The notes under the pieces: generated by a model
What the model was told of the DNA's origin: nothing
The model's input: only the letters and a program-made list of their open reading frames with translations
Databases searched by the model: none
Program-made: the position numbers and the translations under genes
Part shown: positions 22,616-36,327 of the stretch, one piece after another
How the letters are laid out: each line of letters starts with the position of its first letter
Position numbering within the stretch: the first letter of the stretch is position 1
Assembly: GCA_010405405.1 (NCBI GenBank)
Contig: MU004242.1
Location: 534,748 to 598,747 of the forward strand
DNA length: 64,000 nucleotides
Reading direction: 5' to 3'
Origin: Microthyrium microscopicum
Lineage: Eukaryota; Ascomycota; Dothideomycetes; Microthyriales; Microthyriaceae

Positions 22616-23666
22616 CGTTCTGAATTTGTTTGCTCGAGAAAGTTGATGCTGCTGTGTCGAGGCAGAGGATTGAGGTTGCTCTTCAATTAATACTATAGCA
22701 ATAAGCTGCCGATCTGCCGAATGATGCCGTGGTTGTAACAAAGAATGGTTGTCAACAGACACACGGCATGGAGGTGTACAAGTAGTACAGAGTACGACCC
22801 ATGCTACTTCCCCAAATGCAGACAACTTCCTACCTCTTGCCAATCGACGGTATCACGATGCAGGAAGACAATGGTCCGAGCAGAATTTGCCACTAATTCC
22901 CTTGATTTCACCACGTTTCGAATAATCTGTGAGCTCATACTTTTGAAAATCAATCGAATAAAAGCACGCAGGTAAAGAGGCAATTTCGGACATGGTTGTA
23001 TTGTACCTTGCATACGTGAGATGCACCCAAACGGTCATATCGCGGGGACATGAAGTACACAAACATGATAGACGTGAAACTAAGCACGTAGGTTTGTGCT
23101 ACGTAGAAGCATGTGAGGGTCGATTCTTGGAGTTGTGAGCTTGTGATGCGGCGGAATGTAAGGCACGTCGAAATCACACTTCTGAGATCAAGATTCAATG
23201 GTCGCATTTACGTAAAGGCTATGTGGGCAAGGTTAATCAACGTTGTGTTCTTTTTCGTGTAAGATAATTGAACAACATAATGATCTTGTATATCACTTAC
23301 AGCCGCCGGGTTCGCACTTTTTATGGTCTGCTGTCCGGTATCATTGTATGAGAGACCCGAAAACATATCTAGTGTGGGAGATACTAGTCAGCAGCTCGAT
23401 AAGTCAAAGAGCGGTAGAAAAGGCGGTTTGTTTGCGTCATCTATCACGACGACTACTAGGTGCTTTCCAGATTGAAAACTCACGAACTTCGTACTTCCCA
23501 TCAATCGCGTATGCTGTAATATTACCAATATTTGAAAGCAAAGGGAAAGATTCGAAAGCCAGAAGCATGCCAGAGTTGGACCATTTGCAATGTATGTCTT
23601 ATATTGTTCAATGATCTGGCAGGAACTTTTCGAAACAAAGTGGAATGCAATCTATGTCGTCATGCT
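22616..23666. other. 1.05-kb intergenic region with short fragments
   Basis: Minus-strand frames near 22,950-23,207 and 23,470-23,600 contain hydrophobic stretches (for example FYVAQTYVLSFTSIMFVYFM) that could be pieces of a decayed membrane protein. No consistent splice model joined them, so no gene is called. Confidence 0.35.
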
Positions 23667-26334
23667 TTAAATAACTGTGGTAGAAACCTCGGCGTATTTT
23701 GAACCAGATTGGTGCCAGACGGGTTTACTGTCAGCTGGAAACCCCTCTGATTCTTGGATTTTAGCATCGAACATCCGAAGCCTTGGATGGTTCATATCGG
23801 TGATATCCAGCATGGCTCCCAGTTCATGTTCGGTGACTGGGCAGGAACCACCAGCTGTTGTCCACTGCCCTGAACCGATTGTCCCATGGGCGATACGGTG
23901 CAGGTTTAGCGGATCATTCAAATTCCACTCAAGAGCTGCGAATTCACCGTTCTTTGACGCTCTGCCCACTACAGCAGGAACAACAAATGATACCAGAATT
24001 AACACGCCCCCAAGGACAAAGGTCAGAATCAATCCCACCAGATCAAAGTTCCTGAAGGATTCGCTTGTGATCTTCTGGCTTCCGCAGGCGCTCATTTCTT
24101 CGGTACCATTCGGTGACCAATACATGAAGCTCAAGGCCGGCACGGCAGATTTGATAGTAGCTGTCTGAACTCCATTTCCTTGGATCGTTGCCAGATATAG
24201 CTGGAACCAGTACTCCACCTCCGTTTGCCATTGATTTGTTGGCAGTGGATATATCAATCCTAACCAGCCATTGGCGAGTAGTTGCGATGGCTGGGATCCA
24301 ATTCCGGGCGGACTAAGTGAAGGCTAAATCTGTCAGTGTGCTATTCATTCATTGTATGGTCAGGGGTTAACTTTGCACAAATTGCAGCCACTCGCCAACA
24401 TAGCTTAACACAGCTGAGAGCCAAAACCTGAGAAGGTCATAGAATGATGCACTTACCTGAGTACCGAATGAGTTCAAGACTGATCGATTCATGTATACCC
24501 TGTCCTCGGTATCCCAGAGCTTCAGGTATGAGCTTAGAGTAGGGTAGATACCAGCCAGCGGTGTACACTTGGCAGATACAATGTTACATATCTGATGTTT
24601 GGTAACGCATCCCATTGCGCGGATAGGGTCGTCTCTGAAATAGTTCATGCCACCCCCCGGAATGACTTGTAAAGGTGTTTTCGCGGAAAACCACGTATCA
24701 TTTACAGGTTTGGAGAATCCAATATCGTTGAGCGAGAGGAATGAAATACTGTTATCGCCCAAAGAAGGGTCAAGTGCGTCGATCGGTCGCCATGCTCCAT
24801 TCTTGTTTGCACCAGTAGCACTAGTATTCTGATACGAAGAGAGTGAACTGGTAAGGTAACCCCAAATGTTAGTGGTAGACTTAAGAGAAAAGGAGTTGAG
24901 AAACTTACAATAGCGAGTACTCGAAACGTCTATAAAAGGAGCTAGACTTTTGTTAGTACAAGATTATGTTCAAATTGAACATGCATTAGAAAAGCCCTTC
25001 AGCGATTTCATTTCAGAACCATATAAGTTGTTATACGCGTCATCCTACTCAGTCGGTACCATGACGCTCACTGAGAGTTGCATTTCATGGAAATGGTGAA
25101 ACATTATGGCCCATTTGCCGGCATGACAGGTTTGAAATTCTTCAATAGCATCAAAGAATGCGGTTCAATATGGGAAACCCTTACCTGTTGTGAATCGGCG
25201 GGTCAGTAGGATACTGGTAAGTATAGTTCGCGCCCTGTGGGCCGAGCCCAGTGTAGTAATTTCCAAGGGTTGACCCGTAGTTGTAGTTTAGATACTCCCG
25301 GATTCGCCCTGTCTGGTTGATGCTAACAGTCGTGGTGTAATTCTGGGTCGAAACTGGAGAGCAAGTCATAACGACTCTCCTGGAAAATCGGCGAAAGGAT
25401 GGAGCTGGTATCTGTTAGTCACTGTGAGATAATACTCAGACTTGCACACGCTGAAAAGACCATGATGTCAACCCTGTGACAGGCTGACTTGCTTGTGGAA
25501 GTCATCGCAATGGGTGGACCTCATATCGCCCTGTCAAAAACAGTGCTGAGGAGCCGCTTTATGCGATGACAACCACGAAATGTCAAGAAGCTATTGAAAG
25601 TAGAAGTGTGACCTGCAGGGGGTATCGTACCATTAAGCCCCATGTCGAGGTTGCCGTCAATTACCCCAGAGTCGAAGGTTATTGGCTTGGAGTCACCATA
25701 ACAGATATTGTCGCCCCCTGGGTATGGACAGTCGTCGCTCGTGACTTGGTAGGGAAGACTTCGTCTGATATATGTTGGGCAGTCTTGATTGAATGAGCTG
25801 TTCCTGTAGCATGATGCAACACGAGTGGTGGGATCTTGAGATGCTTTAGAACCGGACTGGATAATGAGCTGCTGTGTTGAAGCATTGATCAGGTGTAATG
25901 TTGAGCCGAAACCACAACCATCACCTTTTAGCAGTACCTGGCCATCGGCGCTAGATATCAAGGAAGATAAAATTCCAGTACTTGTCAGTGCTATCTGGAA
26001 GATTATTCCGAACACCACAATAGGTAACAAGGTAACGATCACCGTGGCACTTTTATGCTCTCTCCACCAAGCCCAGAACACCGAAACAAGGTTCATGATG
26101 CCCGAAGATGCGTTATTTGAGTTTCTTAATATGATCTGTCGTTGTTGTTGCAGTGCATCTCGAGAGTTTTGGTGACTAAAGTGGCGATGGAGGAGGAAAC
26201 AGCAGATGGTCCATAGACAAGAACCTGCCGTAGCGGTGAACAAAGCGATAAATGCCACGAGAAACGATGCAGATCTCGTGTTCAGTGTGATGGTTTTCCC
26301 CCTAATCATGCCATTGGCATAATTGGTCCATAGC
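23667..26334 (-). CDS. Large multi-pass membrane protein, exons 2-6 (first exon displaced by a transposon)
   Basis: Exons 26334-25631, 25404-25185, 24941-24909 (33 bp), 24847-24457 and 24290-23667 join in consistent phase. Introns are 226, 243, 61 and 166 bp. With the displaced exon 1 at 36410-36447 the product would be 669 residues, counting its stop codon as a residue. The beginning GLWTNYANGMIRGKTITLN and a hydrophobic LVAFIALFTATAGSCLW match an uncharacterised Leotiomycete membrane family that usually starts with a short exon ending VYxG. Further membrane spans are at VIVTLLPIVVFGIIFQIAL (near residue 120) and LVGLILTFVLGGVLILVSFVV near the C-terminus. The large luminal part has many N-glycosylation sites and Cys. 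Function unknown. If exon 1 is lost or nonsense, translation could restart at ATG 26309. Confidence 0.75.
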
Positions 26335-26444
26335 CTGTATAATCTGTTAGTTATCTTGACACGAGTGTTAACTATCTCATCAATTGTCTGCAGCTAAATT
26401 AAGTATACTGAATGCCAAGTTATATCGCACTTGAGGCAGATATA

Positions 26445-26452
26445 CCTTAGAG
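26445..26452. repeat. Target-site duplication, left copy
   Basis: CCTTAGAG directly abuts the left terminal inverted repeat and recurs at 36350-36357. The direct repeat can be extended to 11 bp (ATACCTTAGAG, 26442-26452 and 36347-36357), because the element end also reads ATA. Confidence 0.88.
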
Positions 26453-26474
26453 TATGCTAGGGCATAGGTTAGGT
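26453..26474 (+). repeat. Left terminal inverted repeat
   Basis: 22 bp, identical to the reverse complement of 36328-36349. It keeps TpG and CpA dinucleotides, unlike the interior. Confidence 0.9.
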
Positions 26475-29400
26475 AACCTATTAGGGTTAACCTAATATAT
26501 ATAGGTTCTTAGCGTTAGGTTAGGTTTTAAAAATATTTTATAAAACCTATACCTAACCTAAGTAAAATAAAATTATTATAGGTTAGACCTAAGGAACCTA
26601 AAGGACCTAAATTAGAGACCTATTAAGTAAGGTTTATTTAGTACGTAACTTATTTAGGTTATAAAGGAAGAGTTACTATACCTAATATAGTTAGTAAAAG
26701 CTAAGTAGGTAAGAATAATTTAGTATATAAATTAAAGAGTTAGAAAAGTATTAATTAGAATATTTAGTATAGTATATAAATTAAACTATATATTAACTAG
26801 CTATTACTACTAAAACCTTAATAATTAGTTTAAATCTTCTTCTTTTTATTAATTTTACTAGAGACTATACTTATTAGTAGTTACTTTTACTTATTCTCTA
26901 ATTCTTATTAGAAAATAGACTTAAATATTAGTTTATAAACTCTTTTATTAGTAGCTACTATAAATAGAAGCCTACTAATATCTTTTAGTAATTATCTATA
27001 AAAAGAGTCTTAAGTATTACTATTCTTTACCTTATTACTATTCTTACTATTATCTAAATCTATATTATAAAATCTAAAAAAGGTCTTTAAGCTTATAAAT
27101 CTACTAGTACTAATATTCTTAAGGTTTTCTTCTTTTTTAGTAAACCTAAAACTAGTATCGTTTTTATTATTAAAACTATCTTTATTAGCTTTATCTACGT
27201 CCTTATTTAAAATATTATTATCTTTACTTAAATTATTTAAATTATCTTCTTTATTAGAAATAATAGGTAACCTATCTAAATCTTTATAATAAGTTATATA
27301 ATTAAATATTTAATAGTATATAGTATTAAGATTATTAAAATAAATATAATTAAGTAGAGTATTTATAGATTATTTTATAATTATATTAATATATTTTTTA
27401 TATATACTAACTTTTACTTTAATCTTATTAGAACTACCTTAATAGTCTAAAATATTAGCTATTAATTTAGTAAACTTATTATTATTATATTAGTAGAGTA
27501 TATTTTATAATAGTATAAGGTTATAAAATATCTAAGAAAAGTAGAAATAATTATATTTAGATTAGTTATAAGTAATAAAGAAAATACGTTCTACTTTAAC
27601 TTTAATAGCTAATATATAAAGATAATTACGTATTATATAAGCTATTATTAGGTAGAGGTCTAAATTATTATTTTCTTTTTATATAAAGAAGAGATTATTA
27701 TTCTTTATAGATACTATTATTATATTAGTAAATTATAAATAATATAATAATAAAGATATACTACTTTTAAAGTATTATATAAACTTATTAGATAAAGATA
27801 AGCTAGTTAGGCTATTATTTACTATAACATTATTATTATCTATAATTAGTTCTATATTATTAGATTAAGTATTTAAATTACTATACTTCTTAAGCTAAAC
27901 TTTATAAAGGTCTTTAATTATTACGTTATATTAAAATAAACTATTTAAACTAGGGTAGTTTTTCTACTAAGGATTAATAAAGATAAACTTAGTTATATAA
28001 AGAGATAATAACTAACTAAAAGTATAAATATACTATAGTTAAATATTAATTTATATTAAGTTAAAGTATACTTATAGTTTTCTTTAAGCCTCTTTTAGAC
28101 TAGACTAAAGTTTACTTTACTAATATAATTAAGTACTTACTAATATATATTTACCTAGAATAGCCTTCTTATTATTAATATATTAGAAAAGCTTTTAAAA
28201 GTATAAAAGGACCTTATAAATAAATAGAGCCTTAGATTTATTAAGAATTTAGGTTATAGCGTTAAATAGAGTAGTAAACTAAACTAGATACTTAATATTA
28301 GCTTATTTTATATTAAATAGTATAAGAATCCTTATTTATTATTAATTCTTTTTTTTTTTAGCTTTATAAGCTTTAATAATAAAGAAGTATATAAGGAGTA
28401 TCTTAATAATTTAAAGGTAAAATCTTATTATTATTATTAAGTCTTAGCGTATTTTAATATCTTAGATTAGCTAAAAGTTACTATAAAGATTAAGATTATT
28501 CTAGTATTTATTAATAAAGTATAAATTAAATATTTAGGATTTATTAAAATAAAAACTAGCTAAGTAAATAAAGAACTTAAGGAGATATAGTTTAAAGGAG
28601 CTAATATACTTAGTAATACTATAAGCCTAGACTATATTAGCTATTCTAATTAATACTTTTTTAACTTACTAAAAATAAAAACTAACTTACTTTATATAAA
28701 GTAAGAGTAACTAAGCTATATTTTATAATAAGTTTCTTCTCTTTTAAAATATCTTCTTTAATAAATACTTATTTAATTTCTTTATTTATAGATTTATAGC
28801 TAAAATAAAAAAGTAAAGCGCTTTATACTAATTAAATAATATAGAATATATAAGGAACTTAAATAATACTTATAGTATGCTTAAAGTATTAATATATATT
28901 TAATATAAATACTATTATTTTATTATTACTAACGTTATTAATTATAATAGAATAAACCTTCTTAGTAATACTATATTAATTAAATATATTACCTATAAGT
29001 TTAGTATAAGCCTTACTTATAAACTTTCTAATAGTAAAAAGAAAACTAAGAAGCCTTTTCTTCTATTCCTACTATAGAGTAATTTATTATCTAATAATAG
29101 CTAAGTATCCTTTATAAATAAAATTTAAAGACTACCTATTTAGCTAAACGCTAATATATATATTATTACCTAGCTAAATAAACTCTTTTCTTAACTTTAT
29201 AAAATTAATTATAACTTATTTTATAACTTCTAAAGTAATAGTTTTTTATAAAGCAAATTAAGGTTAAATACCTAGTAGTATATAATAATTAATAACTTAC
29301 TATATAAATTATAATTTAAATATATTAAAAGAAAGACCCTTAGTCATAATTAAATACACTTATAAAGTAAAAAAATCTTATAATATAATCTTACGCCTAT

Positions 29401-31959
29401 TAAAGCTATAAGTAGCCTTAAGCTTTACGTTATATATCTATAAATATTATAATTAATAATAGTATAGCATAGTAAGAATTAAATATACTAGAGTTATAAT
29501 TAATCTTATTTAATTAAGTATAATCTAATCTTTATTACCTTTAGCTATAATAATATTATTATAATCTTAGGAAGTAATATACTTATTAAGTAATCCTTAC
29601 CTAATAAAGAAAGTACTAGTATTATTTTTATAAAAGTAGTAGTATTTAAGAAACTTATAATAATAAATATAGTAATAATAAAGCTAGCTAGTAAACTTAA
29701 AAGCACTTATTTATATATTATCTTAAATAGGACTTTTTTTCTTACTATACTAATAAGAATCTATTTATATAGAAATTAGTCTTTTTTAGTTAGTAGTAAA
29801 CTAGGATATAATTTACTACTAAGTCTAAAAATAGTTATTAGTATTCTTACTTTATAAATATACTTTCTTTTCTTAATTACTAGATTCTTCTAATACCTTA
29901 AGTATTATATTAGAAATAAGAGAAGTAAGTACTAGTAGGCTAGAAGGTAATATACTAATAAGAAAGTTTAAGATAGTACTATTAGTAGTAATATCTCTAT
30001 CTTAGATAGTAGATTATAATAATAAGAAGGAAGTTATTAAGCTAGCTTTAGATATAAAGAAATTAAAGGTAGAAGTAAAGGAAGATATAATTTAAGGTAG
30101 TATTAACTTTATTAAAAAAACTTAAGGTTTTAAAGAAATAAAATTAGTAAGTTAAAAAAGTATTAATTAGAAATCTAGTACTATTTATATTATCTTATAA
30201 TACTATTTATAGAAACTTTTATTTATCCTTTCTCCTTTTTTAATATTAATTAATTATACTCTATATTCTAATTATCTACTTTCTAATTATACTAATTTAA
30301 TTAATTTAGTAATTTAGAAGGTAACTAATATAACGTATTTCTCTTCTTAACCTTTTATATTATTATACTATTAAACTCTTTCTTAATCTATTATATTTTT
30401 TAGCTCTCCTTAAAACTACTTAGCTTAGTTTCCTTTCTCTAAAAGTAATTCTATAAACTAGAAATCTATAAAGTTATTCCTTTATATAATCTATACTTAG
30501 TCTAGTTATTACTAGTAGTTAGCTATCTTATTTTTCTTAACTAATATATTTACTAAAAAGTAATACTAGTTCTACTTAGGTAGTTATAATATACTATATA
30601 AAACGTACTAAATTTAAAAATTATTTCTATAATTAACTTTATTATACTACTTAATATAATATTTAAACCTTAAAGTAAGAATATCTTAATAGCCTATTAA
30701 TCTCTATACTTAATTTAAAAAGATAATATATTAATTAACCTTTATTATATTTTTCTTATTATAATAATAAAAAATACTATCTAAATTAACTTACTTATAT
30801 TTTTATATTTAAATAATAATTAAATAGTAGAGAATATTTTAGTCTAAAAATAATTATAAGGCTAAGGATAGGTAACTAAGGTACTTTTTATTTTAATTAT
30901 CTTTAGTTATAAAGGTTATACTACTAGAAAAAATTATAACTATTATTAGTAGCTATTTAAGAAGTATTACTATTAAAGTACTTACTAAAAAATAATAATT
31001 AGCTACTTATAAATTATATAGCGCTTTTATATAGAAAGTTTTAGAATTATAGTCTTAAAGAGTAAATAAGTATAGATATTAATAGTAGAAAGTATAAGTA
31101 GTATTATTATTATTATAGTAATTTAAGTTTATACTATTTATACTAACTAAAAATATTTATAATAGATTCTTTAAAATTTATTATATAAAAGTATATAATT
31201 ATAATAGTAAAAGTTTGCTTAGTATAATAAGATAACTTTTATTATAATTTATTCCTAAAATTTACTACTTAGAAGAGTAGTAAGATAAATATAAATACTA
31301 CTAAAAATTTAGTAAAGAAAAGAAGATAAAAAAATAATAATAAATAAAATCTAAAGTAAAAAATAAAGTTAGTATTATAACTTAAATAAACTTATAAAAG
31401 TTAAAAAGTTATATAGACTTAAAGAGTTTAAAATTATAGTCTTAGAATATAGCTATATTTAATAATAATATATAAATAATTTATTATAAAGAGTTAGAAG
31501 TAATAAAACTTATTAAGACTAATATTTTATAATTAAGGCATACTAAACTTTATACTAATATTAAGCTACTATTAAGACTAAGTTTTAAGAAGTTATAAAA
31601 ATATTAATTAAAATCTAGGAAGTTTATTATAGCTTCTACTTTTTAAAATATTTATTTATTATAGTATCCTTTTCTTATTAGTTTAAACTAAGTTCTATTA
31701 AGTTAAAGGCTAATATTCTAAATATTCTTATTTACTATAAGCTATAAATTATTCTATAACTTACTCTATTAAGTTATTTACTCCTTTTAATTAGTTACTA
31801 TATAATCTATACTTTATTAACTTTTATTATATTACTCTAGCTTATTTTATTATTTTAATATAACTATATTCTTTTTAACTTTATTTACTTATTTCTTAGA
31901 ATTTCTTTCTTAACTTTAAATTCTTTATAATCTCTATACTTATCTTTATTACTTTTTTT

Positions 31960-32345
31960 TTATCTATTTATAACTTTATCTTTTTCTTTTAACCTATTTA
32001 TAATCTTATACTCTTCTTTATATACTATACTTTTCTTTATTACTCTCTTCTAATCTACTTATAATCTTATACTTCTCTTTATATACTATACTCTTCTTTA
32101 TTATCCTTTTTTAACTTACTTATAACCTTATACTTCTTTTTACTTATTATATTCTTTTTTATTCTTTTTTTTTAACTTACTTATAACCTTATACTCTTCT
32201 TTATATATTATACTCTTCTTTATTCTCTTCTTCTAACTTATTTATAACCTTATACTTTTCTTTATTTATTATACTTTACTTTATTACTTTCTTTATACTT
32301 ATTTATAACTTTACTTTTTTACTCTCTTCTTATCTATTTCTTCTC
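31960..32345. repeat. 61-bp tandem repeat inside the element
   Basis: The word TTATAA[TC]CTTA (or TTATAACTTTA) recurs at 31998, 32059, 32120, 32181, 32242 and 32303, exactly 61 bp apart. The intervening CT-rich sequence is similar between units. A half-period copy lies at 31968. Sixty-one is not a multiple of three, so this is probably non-coding. Confidence 0.8.
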
Positions 32346-35170
32346 TATTAATAAAAATAAACTATAAAACTCTTACTACCTATTTTATAACTTTTTATTC
32401 TTATTCTTTATATATCTTTAGTATTATTAAATAGGTATTATTATTTAAGTTATTTTTTTTACTAATATTTTTTATAAATAATAATATTAATAGTAAAGAA
32501 AAAAATATATAATTAATAAACTACTAATATTCTATATTTTAAAGAAATATTTATTTACATTATATTAGAAGTTTTTTAAGCTACTAAGTTAACTTTATTA
32601 ATACTAGCCTATTATTAATACTATATTTAAGTTATAATAAAGGTTTTATTATATTTATAAAATAATTTTTCTTAGGCTTAATTATTACTTACTACTAATA
32701 CTATTTATATATACTCTTTTTTTTAAATAACTAAGAACTTAGATTTAGACTAAGTTATTTATATTAATATATTCTTAAAGTAATTTCTTAATAAATAAAT
32801 ATTTAAAATATAAAAGAAGAGTCTATAAGATAGAAAGATAGCTTAAGAAGTTATAAAAGAAATTATTATATTTTTATCTTATTAATTTAACTATATAAAA
32901 GAAACTTATAGTAATAAGTTAAAGACTTATAGCTAATAAGAATAGTATAAATCTATAATATAGCTTATAAATTAAAAATCTTAGTTTTTAAAATAGAATT
33001 AGCGTCTTTAATTAAAGCTAATAATAAATAATTAGAAAATATAACTATTTATATTAGAGCCTAACTACTTATTATATTAAGATTATAAAGTTAAAAATAG
33101 TAAGTTAGATTTATATAAGTTAGAATAAATAGTTCTATTTTAGTATTCTAATATTTTAAATAGTACTATATTTATAATTTTATTTTTTAATTAATATTTA
33201 ATTATACTTTATTAAGAAAATATTATTTTTTAAAACTCTAATTAAAGCTAATACTAATTAATAAGTATTCTTATTCTATCTAAATTAAGTATTAGTTATA
33301 ATAAACTAACTTATATCTACTAAAGGAACTAGAAAGAATCTTACGCTTAAAGCTAAATATAAGTAAATCTTTACTACTAACTTCTTAAACTTTATTAATA
33401 TCTTTTATATTAACTTCTAAGCCTCCTTTTAAAGCTTTAGGGTAAATAAACTATTAATTTCTTAAACTTTTTAATTTTTTATCTTTTAAATTGCCTTATT
33501 AAATAGTATCTCTTCTTAAAAGTTAGGGTACTAAGTTATTAAATTTATAATTATTTTTTACTTTATTTTAGTAAAAATAAGACTAGTACTAAGAAGATAA
33601 CTACTATATTTATAATAAGTCTAGAAATTTATTAGTATTAATTTTAGTATTAGCTTTATTATATCTTATAATTACTTTATAGAATAATTTTAGAAGTTTC
33701 TTCTAGGTATAAATTAATAGCTAATATTTATAGTTAAAGTCTACTAACTCTTAATTCTTCTTTTAATTCTTTATAGTATATAATCTAGTAAAGTTTAGAA
33801 AGTATTTTTTATATAATATTAATTAAATTTATATATACTAAGTATAAAAAACTTATATTAAGAGTTTTTATAAGAATAAGAATCTAAAGATAGTAATAGT
33901 CCTTAATAAAGTTAGTTTCTTTATTAGCTAAATTTTTAATAGTATAACTAATAAGAAAAATATTATAAATAGCTTCTTACTATTTATAAGTAAGGTTAAC
34001 CTAAGAGAAAAATAAAATTTATAAATTACGCTTTTAGTAACTATACTTATAAAAGAGTTAATAAAATTTTAGATTAAAAGTAATTTAAGAAGCCTTCTTA
34101 AAAATAATATAGCTAGTAATAATATTATAATTATAAGTAATACCTTTATTAGCATTAATATATATATTACGCTACTTAGACTTTTTATATTTTATTTTTA
34201 TTAATTCTTAATAGTAAGCTAATAGAGTAATAATAATAGAATATAGTCTAGTTTAATAAGTAGTATACTTAGGTTTCTAGCTAAATAATTCTATAGATTT
34301 ACTAGTATTAATATTAAGAGAAATTAATAAAGAAAATCTAATAGTAAAAAAGTATATATTACTCTTATTTAGAGAGTTTTATATAAGTAAAAAGAATAAT
34401 AATACGTTAGTCTTTAGAAGCTTCTTAGTATTTTATAGTCTTATACTTTTTATTATTTTTATAATTAATATAAGCATTATTATTCTTCTTAAAATAATTA
34501 TATTCTATAGTATAGCTATTAAGATTAATATAATAAGTATAATTCTTAATTATATAAGAATTTTAAGATAATTAATTTATAAGCTTCTTAGTACCTATAC
34601 TAAGAGAATAAAGTTTTAGAGAGTTAAATAAGTATTAATTAAGCTAAGAAACTAAAACTAAGACTAATAGAGAAAATATAGAGATTATTATTACTAATTA
34701 AAAGAGAATATATAAAAGAAGTTAAAGTATATAAGTAATATAAAGTAGTATATATATATAGTCTTCTAAGTAATACTCTTTAGAATATATTAATTCTAGC
34801 GCTAAATTATAATATTCTTATTATTTTAAGTTAGCTTTATTATTACTTACTCTTTTTTATTACTTTACTTTTTTTAATTAGTTAAGCTTTTAAAGTTTTA
34901 AATTATATTAATTTAATACTCTAAATATTTTCTCTCTATAGAGAAATATTAAGAGATAGTTTTTAATAAGTAATAAGCTTACTTCTTATATCTTTAAAAA
35001 ATTTATTTATTCCTTCTTTTCTAACTCTTTCTACTTCTTTAAGATTTCTAAGTTCTTTTTACTTTTACTATCTAGACCTTTACTACTTTAAAGAGCTTTA
35101 TTACTATTATAGTATACTTAAATAACCTTAATTTTTTTCTCTTTATACTTCTTTAGACCTTAATAAACTT

Positions 35171-35410
35171 TATAATACTTTAAATCTTTTTATATAACCT
35201 TTATAAATTACTCTAGCCTAGTAATAACTTTTATAGCTTTTAAACTTTTTTATAAATTCTTTATAAACTACTCTAATCTAATAGTAACTTTTATAGCCTT
35301 TAAACCTTCTTATATTATCTTTATAAACTACTCTAACTTAGTTATAATCTTTATAAACTTTTATATATTAATAGTAATCTTAATAAACTACTTTATACTA
35401 ATAACTAACT
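35171..35410. repeat. 60-bp tandem repeat inside the element
   Basis: TTATAAA[TC]TACTCTA recurs at 35201, 35261 and 35321, with a diverged copy at 35381; units are 60 bp with a weaker 30-bp subperiod. The period is a multiple of three. In one minus-strand frame, if TAA/TAG are taken as former CAA/CAG, the unit reads as a Leu/Gln/Lys-rich 20-residue repeat. Confidence 0.75.
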
Positions 35411-36327
35411 CTTTAGCGCTAATAAAACCTAGCTATAGCTTATAAAAACTATTATAAAAAAGCTTTAACTTAGAGAAACTATTATAACTAGTAAAATACT
35501 TATTATTATATATTTTAATATATTAAACTTAGTAGTAAGTTTTATATACTCTATTTTTTCTATAAATATTAATTATAATATTAGTAAAAGCTTTATATAA
35601 AATTTACTAGATTTAGAAAGCTTATAATCTTTTAATTCTTAAAATATTATTTATAAGATTAGTTTATAAGATTTATATTATATTCTAAGGAACTTCTAAT
35701 AATAATAGTAGTTTAATAAATCTAAATATATATTAGTAAAGTAATATAATTTAATATCTATAAGAATTAATAGAGGCTTATCTTATTATATACTTTAAAA
35801 GTAAGTTATACTTCTATTTTCTAAATTATAAGTTATTAATTTTTATAAACGCTAACCTTTATATAATTTATATAAAGAGAGTAATAATCTAGTAAAAGAA
35901 TATAAACTTAGTAAAAGCTTTATATATTAGCTAGATTATAGACTATTAAATAAGTATTTAAAATTAACTAGTAACTTTATTATAAAAAGGTAATTAGAAT
36001 TAGTAAACTTTAGGAAATAGAAAGAGAATTATAGTTATATAATTATTTATAAATAATAGAACTAATAAACTAATTCTAAATCCTAATTAATACTTTTATA
36101 ACTTACTAAAAAATTAGTAATAAGATATAATTATTAAATACTATATTAAACTTTTTAGATTAATCTAAATTATATAGTATTAGTCCTTTATTTAGGTTAT
36201 CTATTAATAAATATAACTTATAGGCTAGACTTATAAAAACCTAACCTATTTAGATTAAGTTATAATATTTCTAAAACCTAACTTATATAGGTTATAAAAA
36301 TATTTAGAGAAACTTATACCCAACCCA

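Noticed and set aside
23243-23614. 123-codon plus-strand frame
   Set aside because: No protein-like pattern; neighbouring minus-strand pieces are equally plausible and none forms a gene.
26453-26560. Telomere-like TTAGGG/CCTAAC words at the element ends
   Set aside because: They are irregular subterminal motifs within a TIR element, not a tandem telomere array, and normal genes flank both sides.
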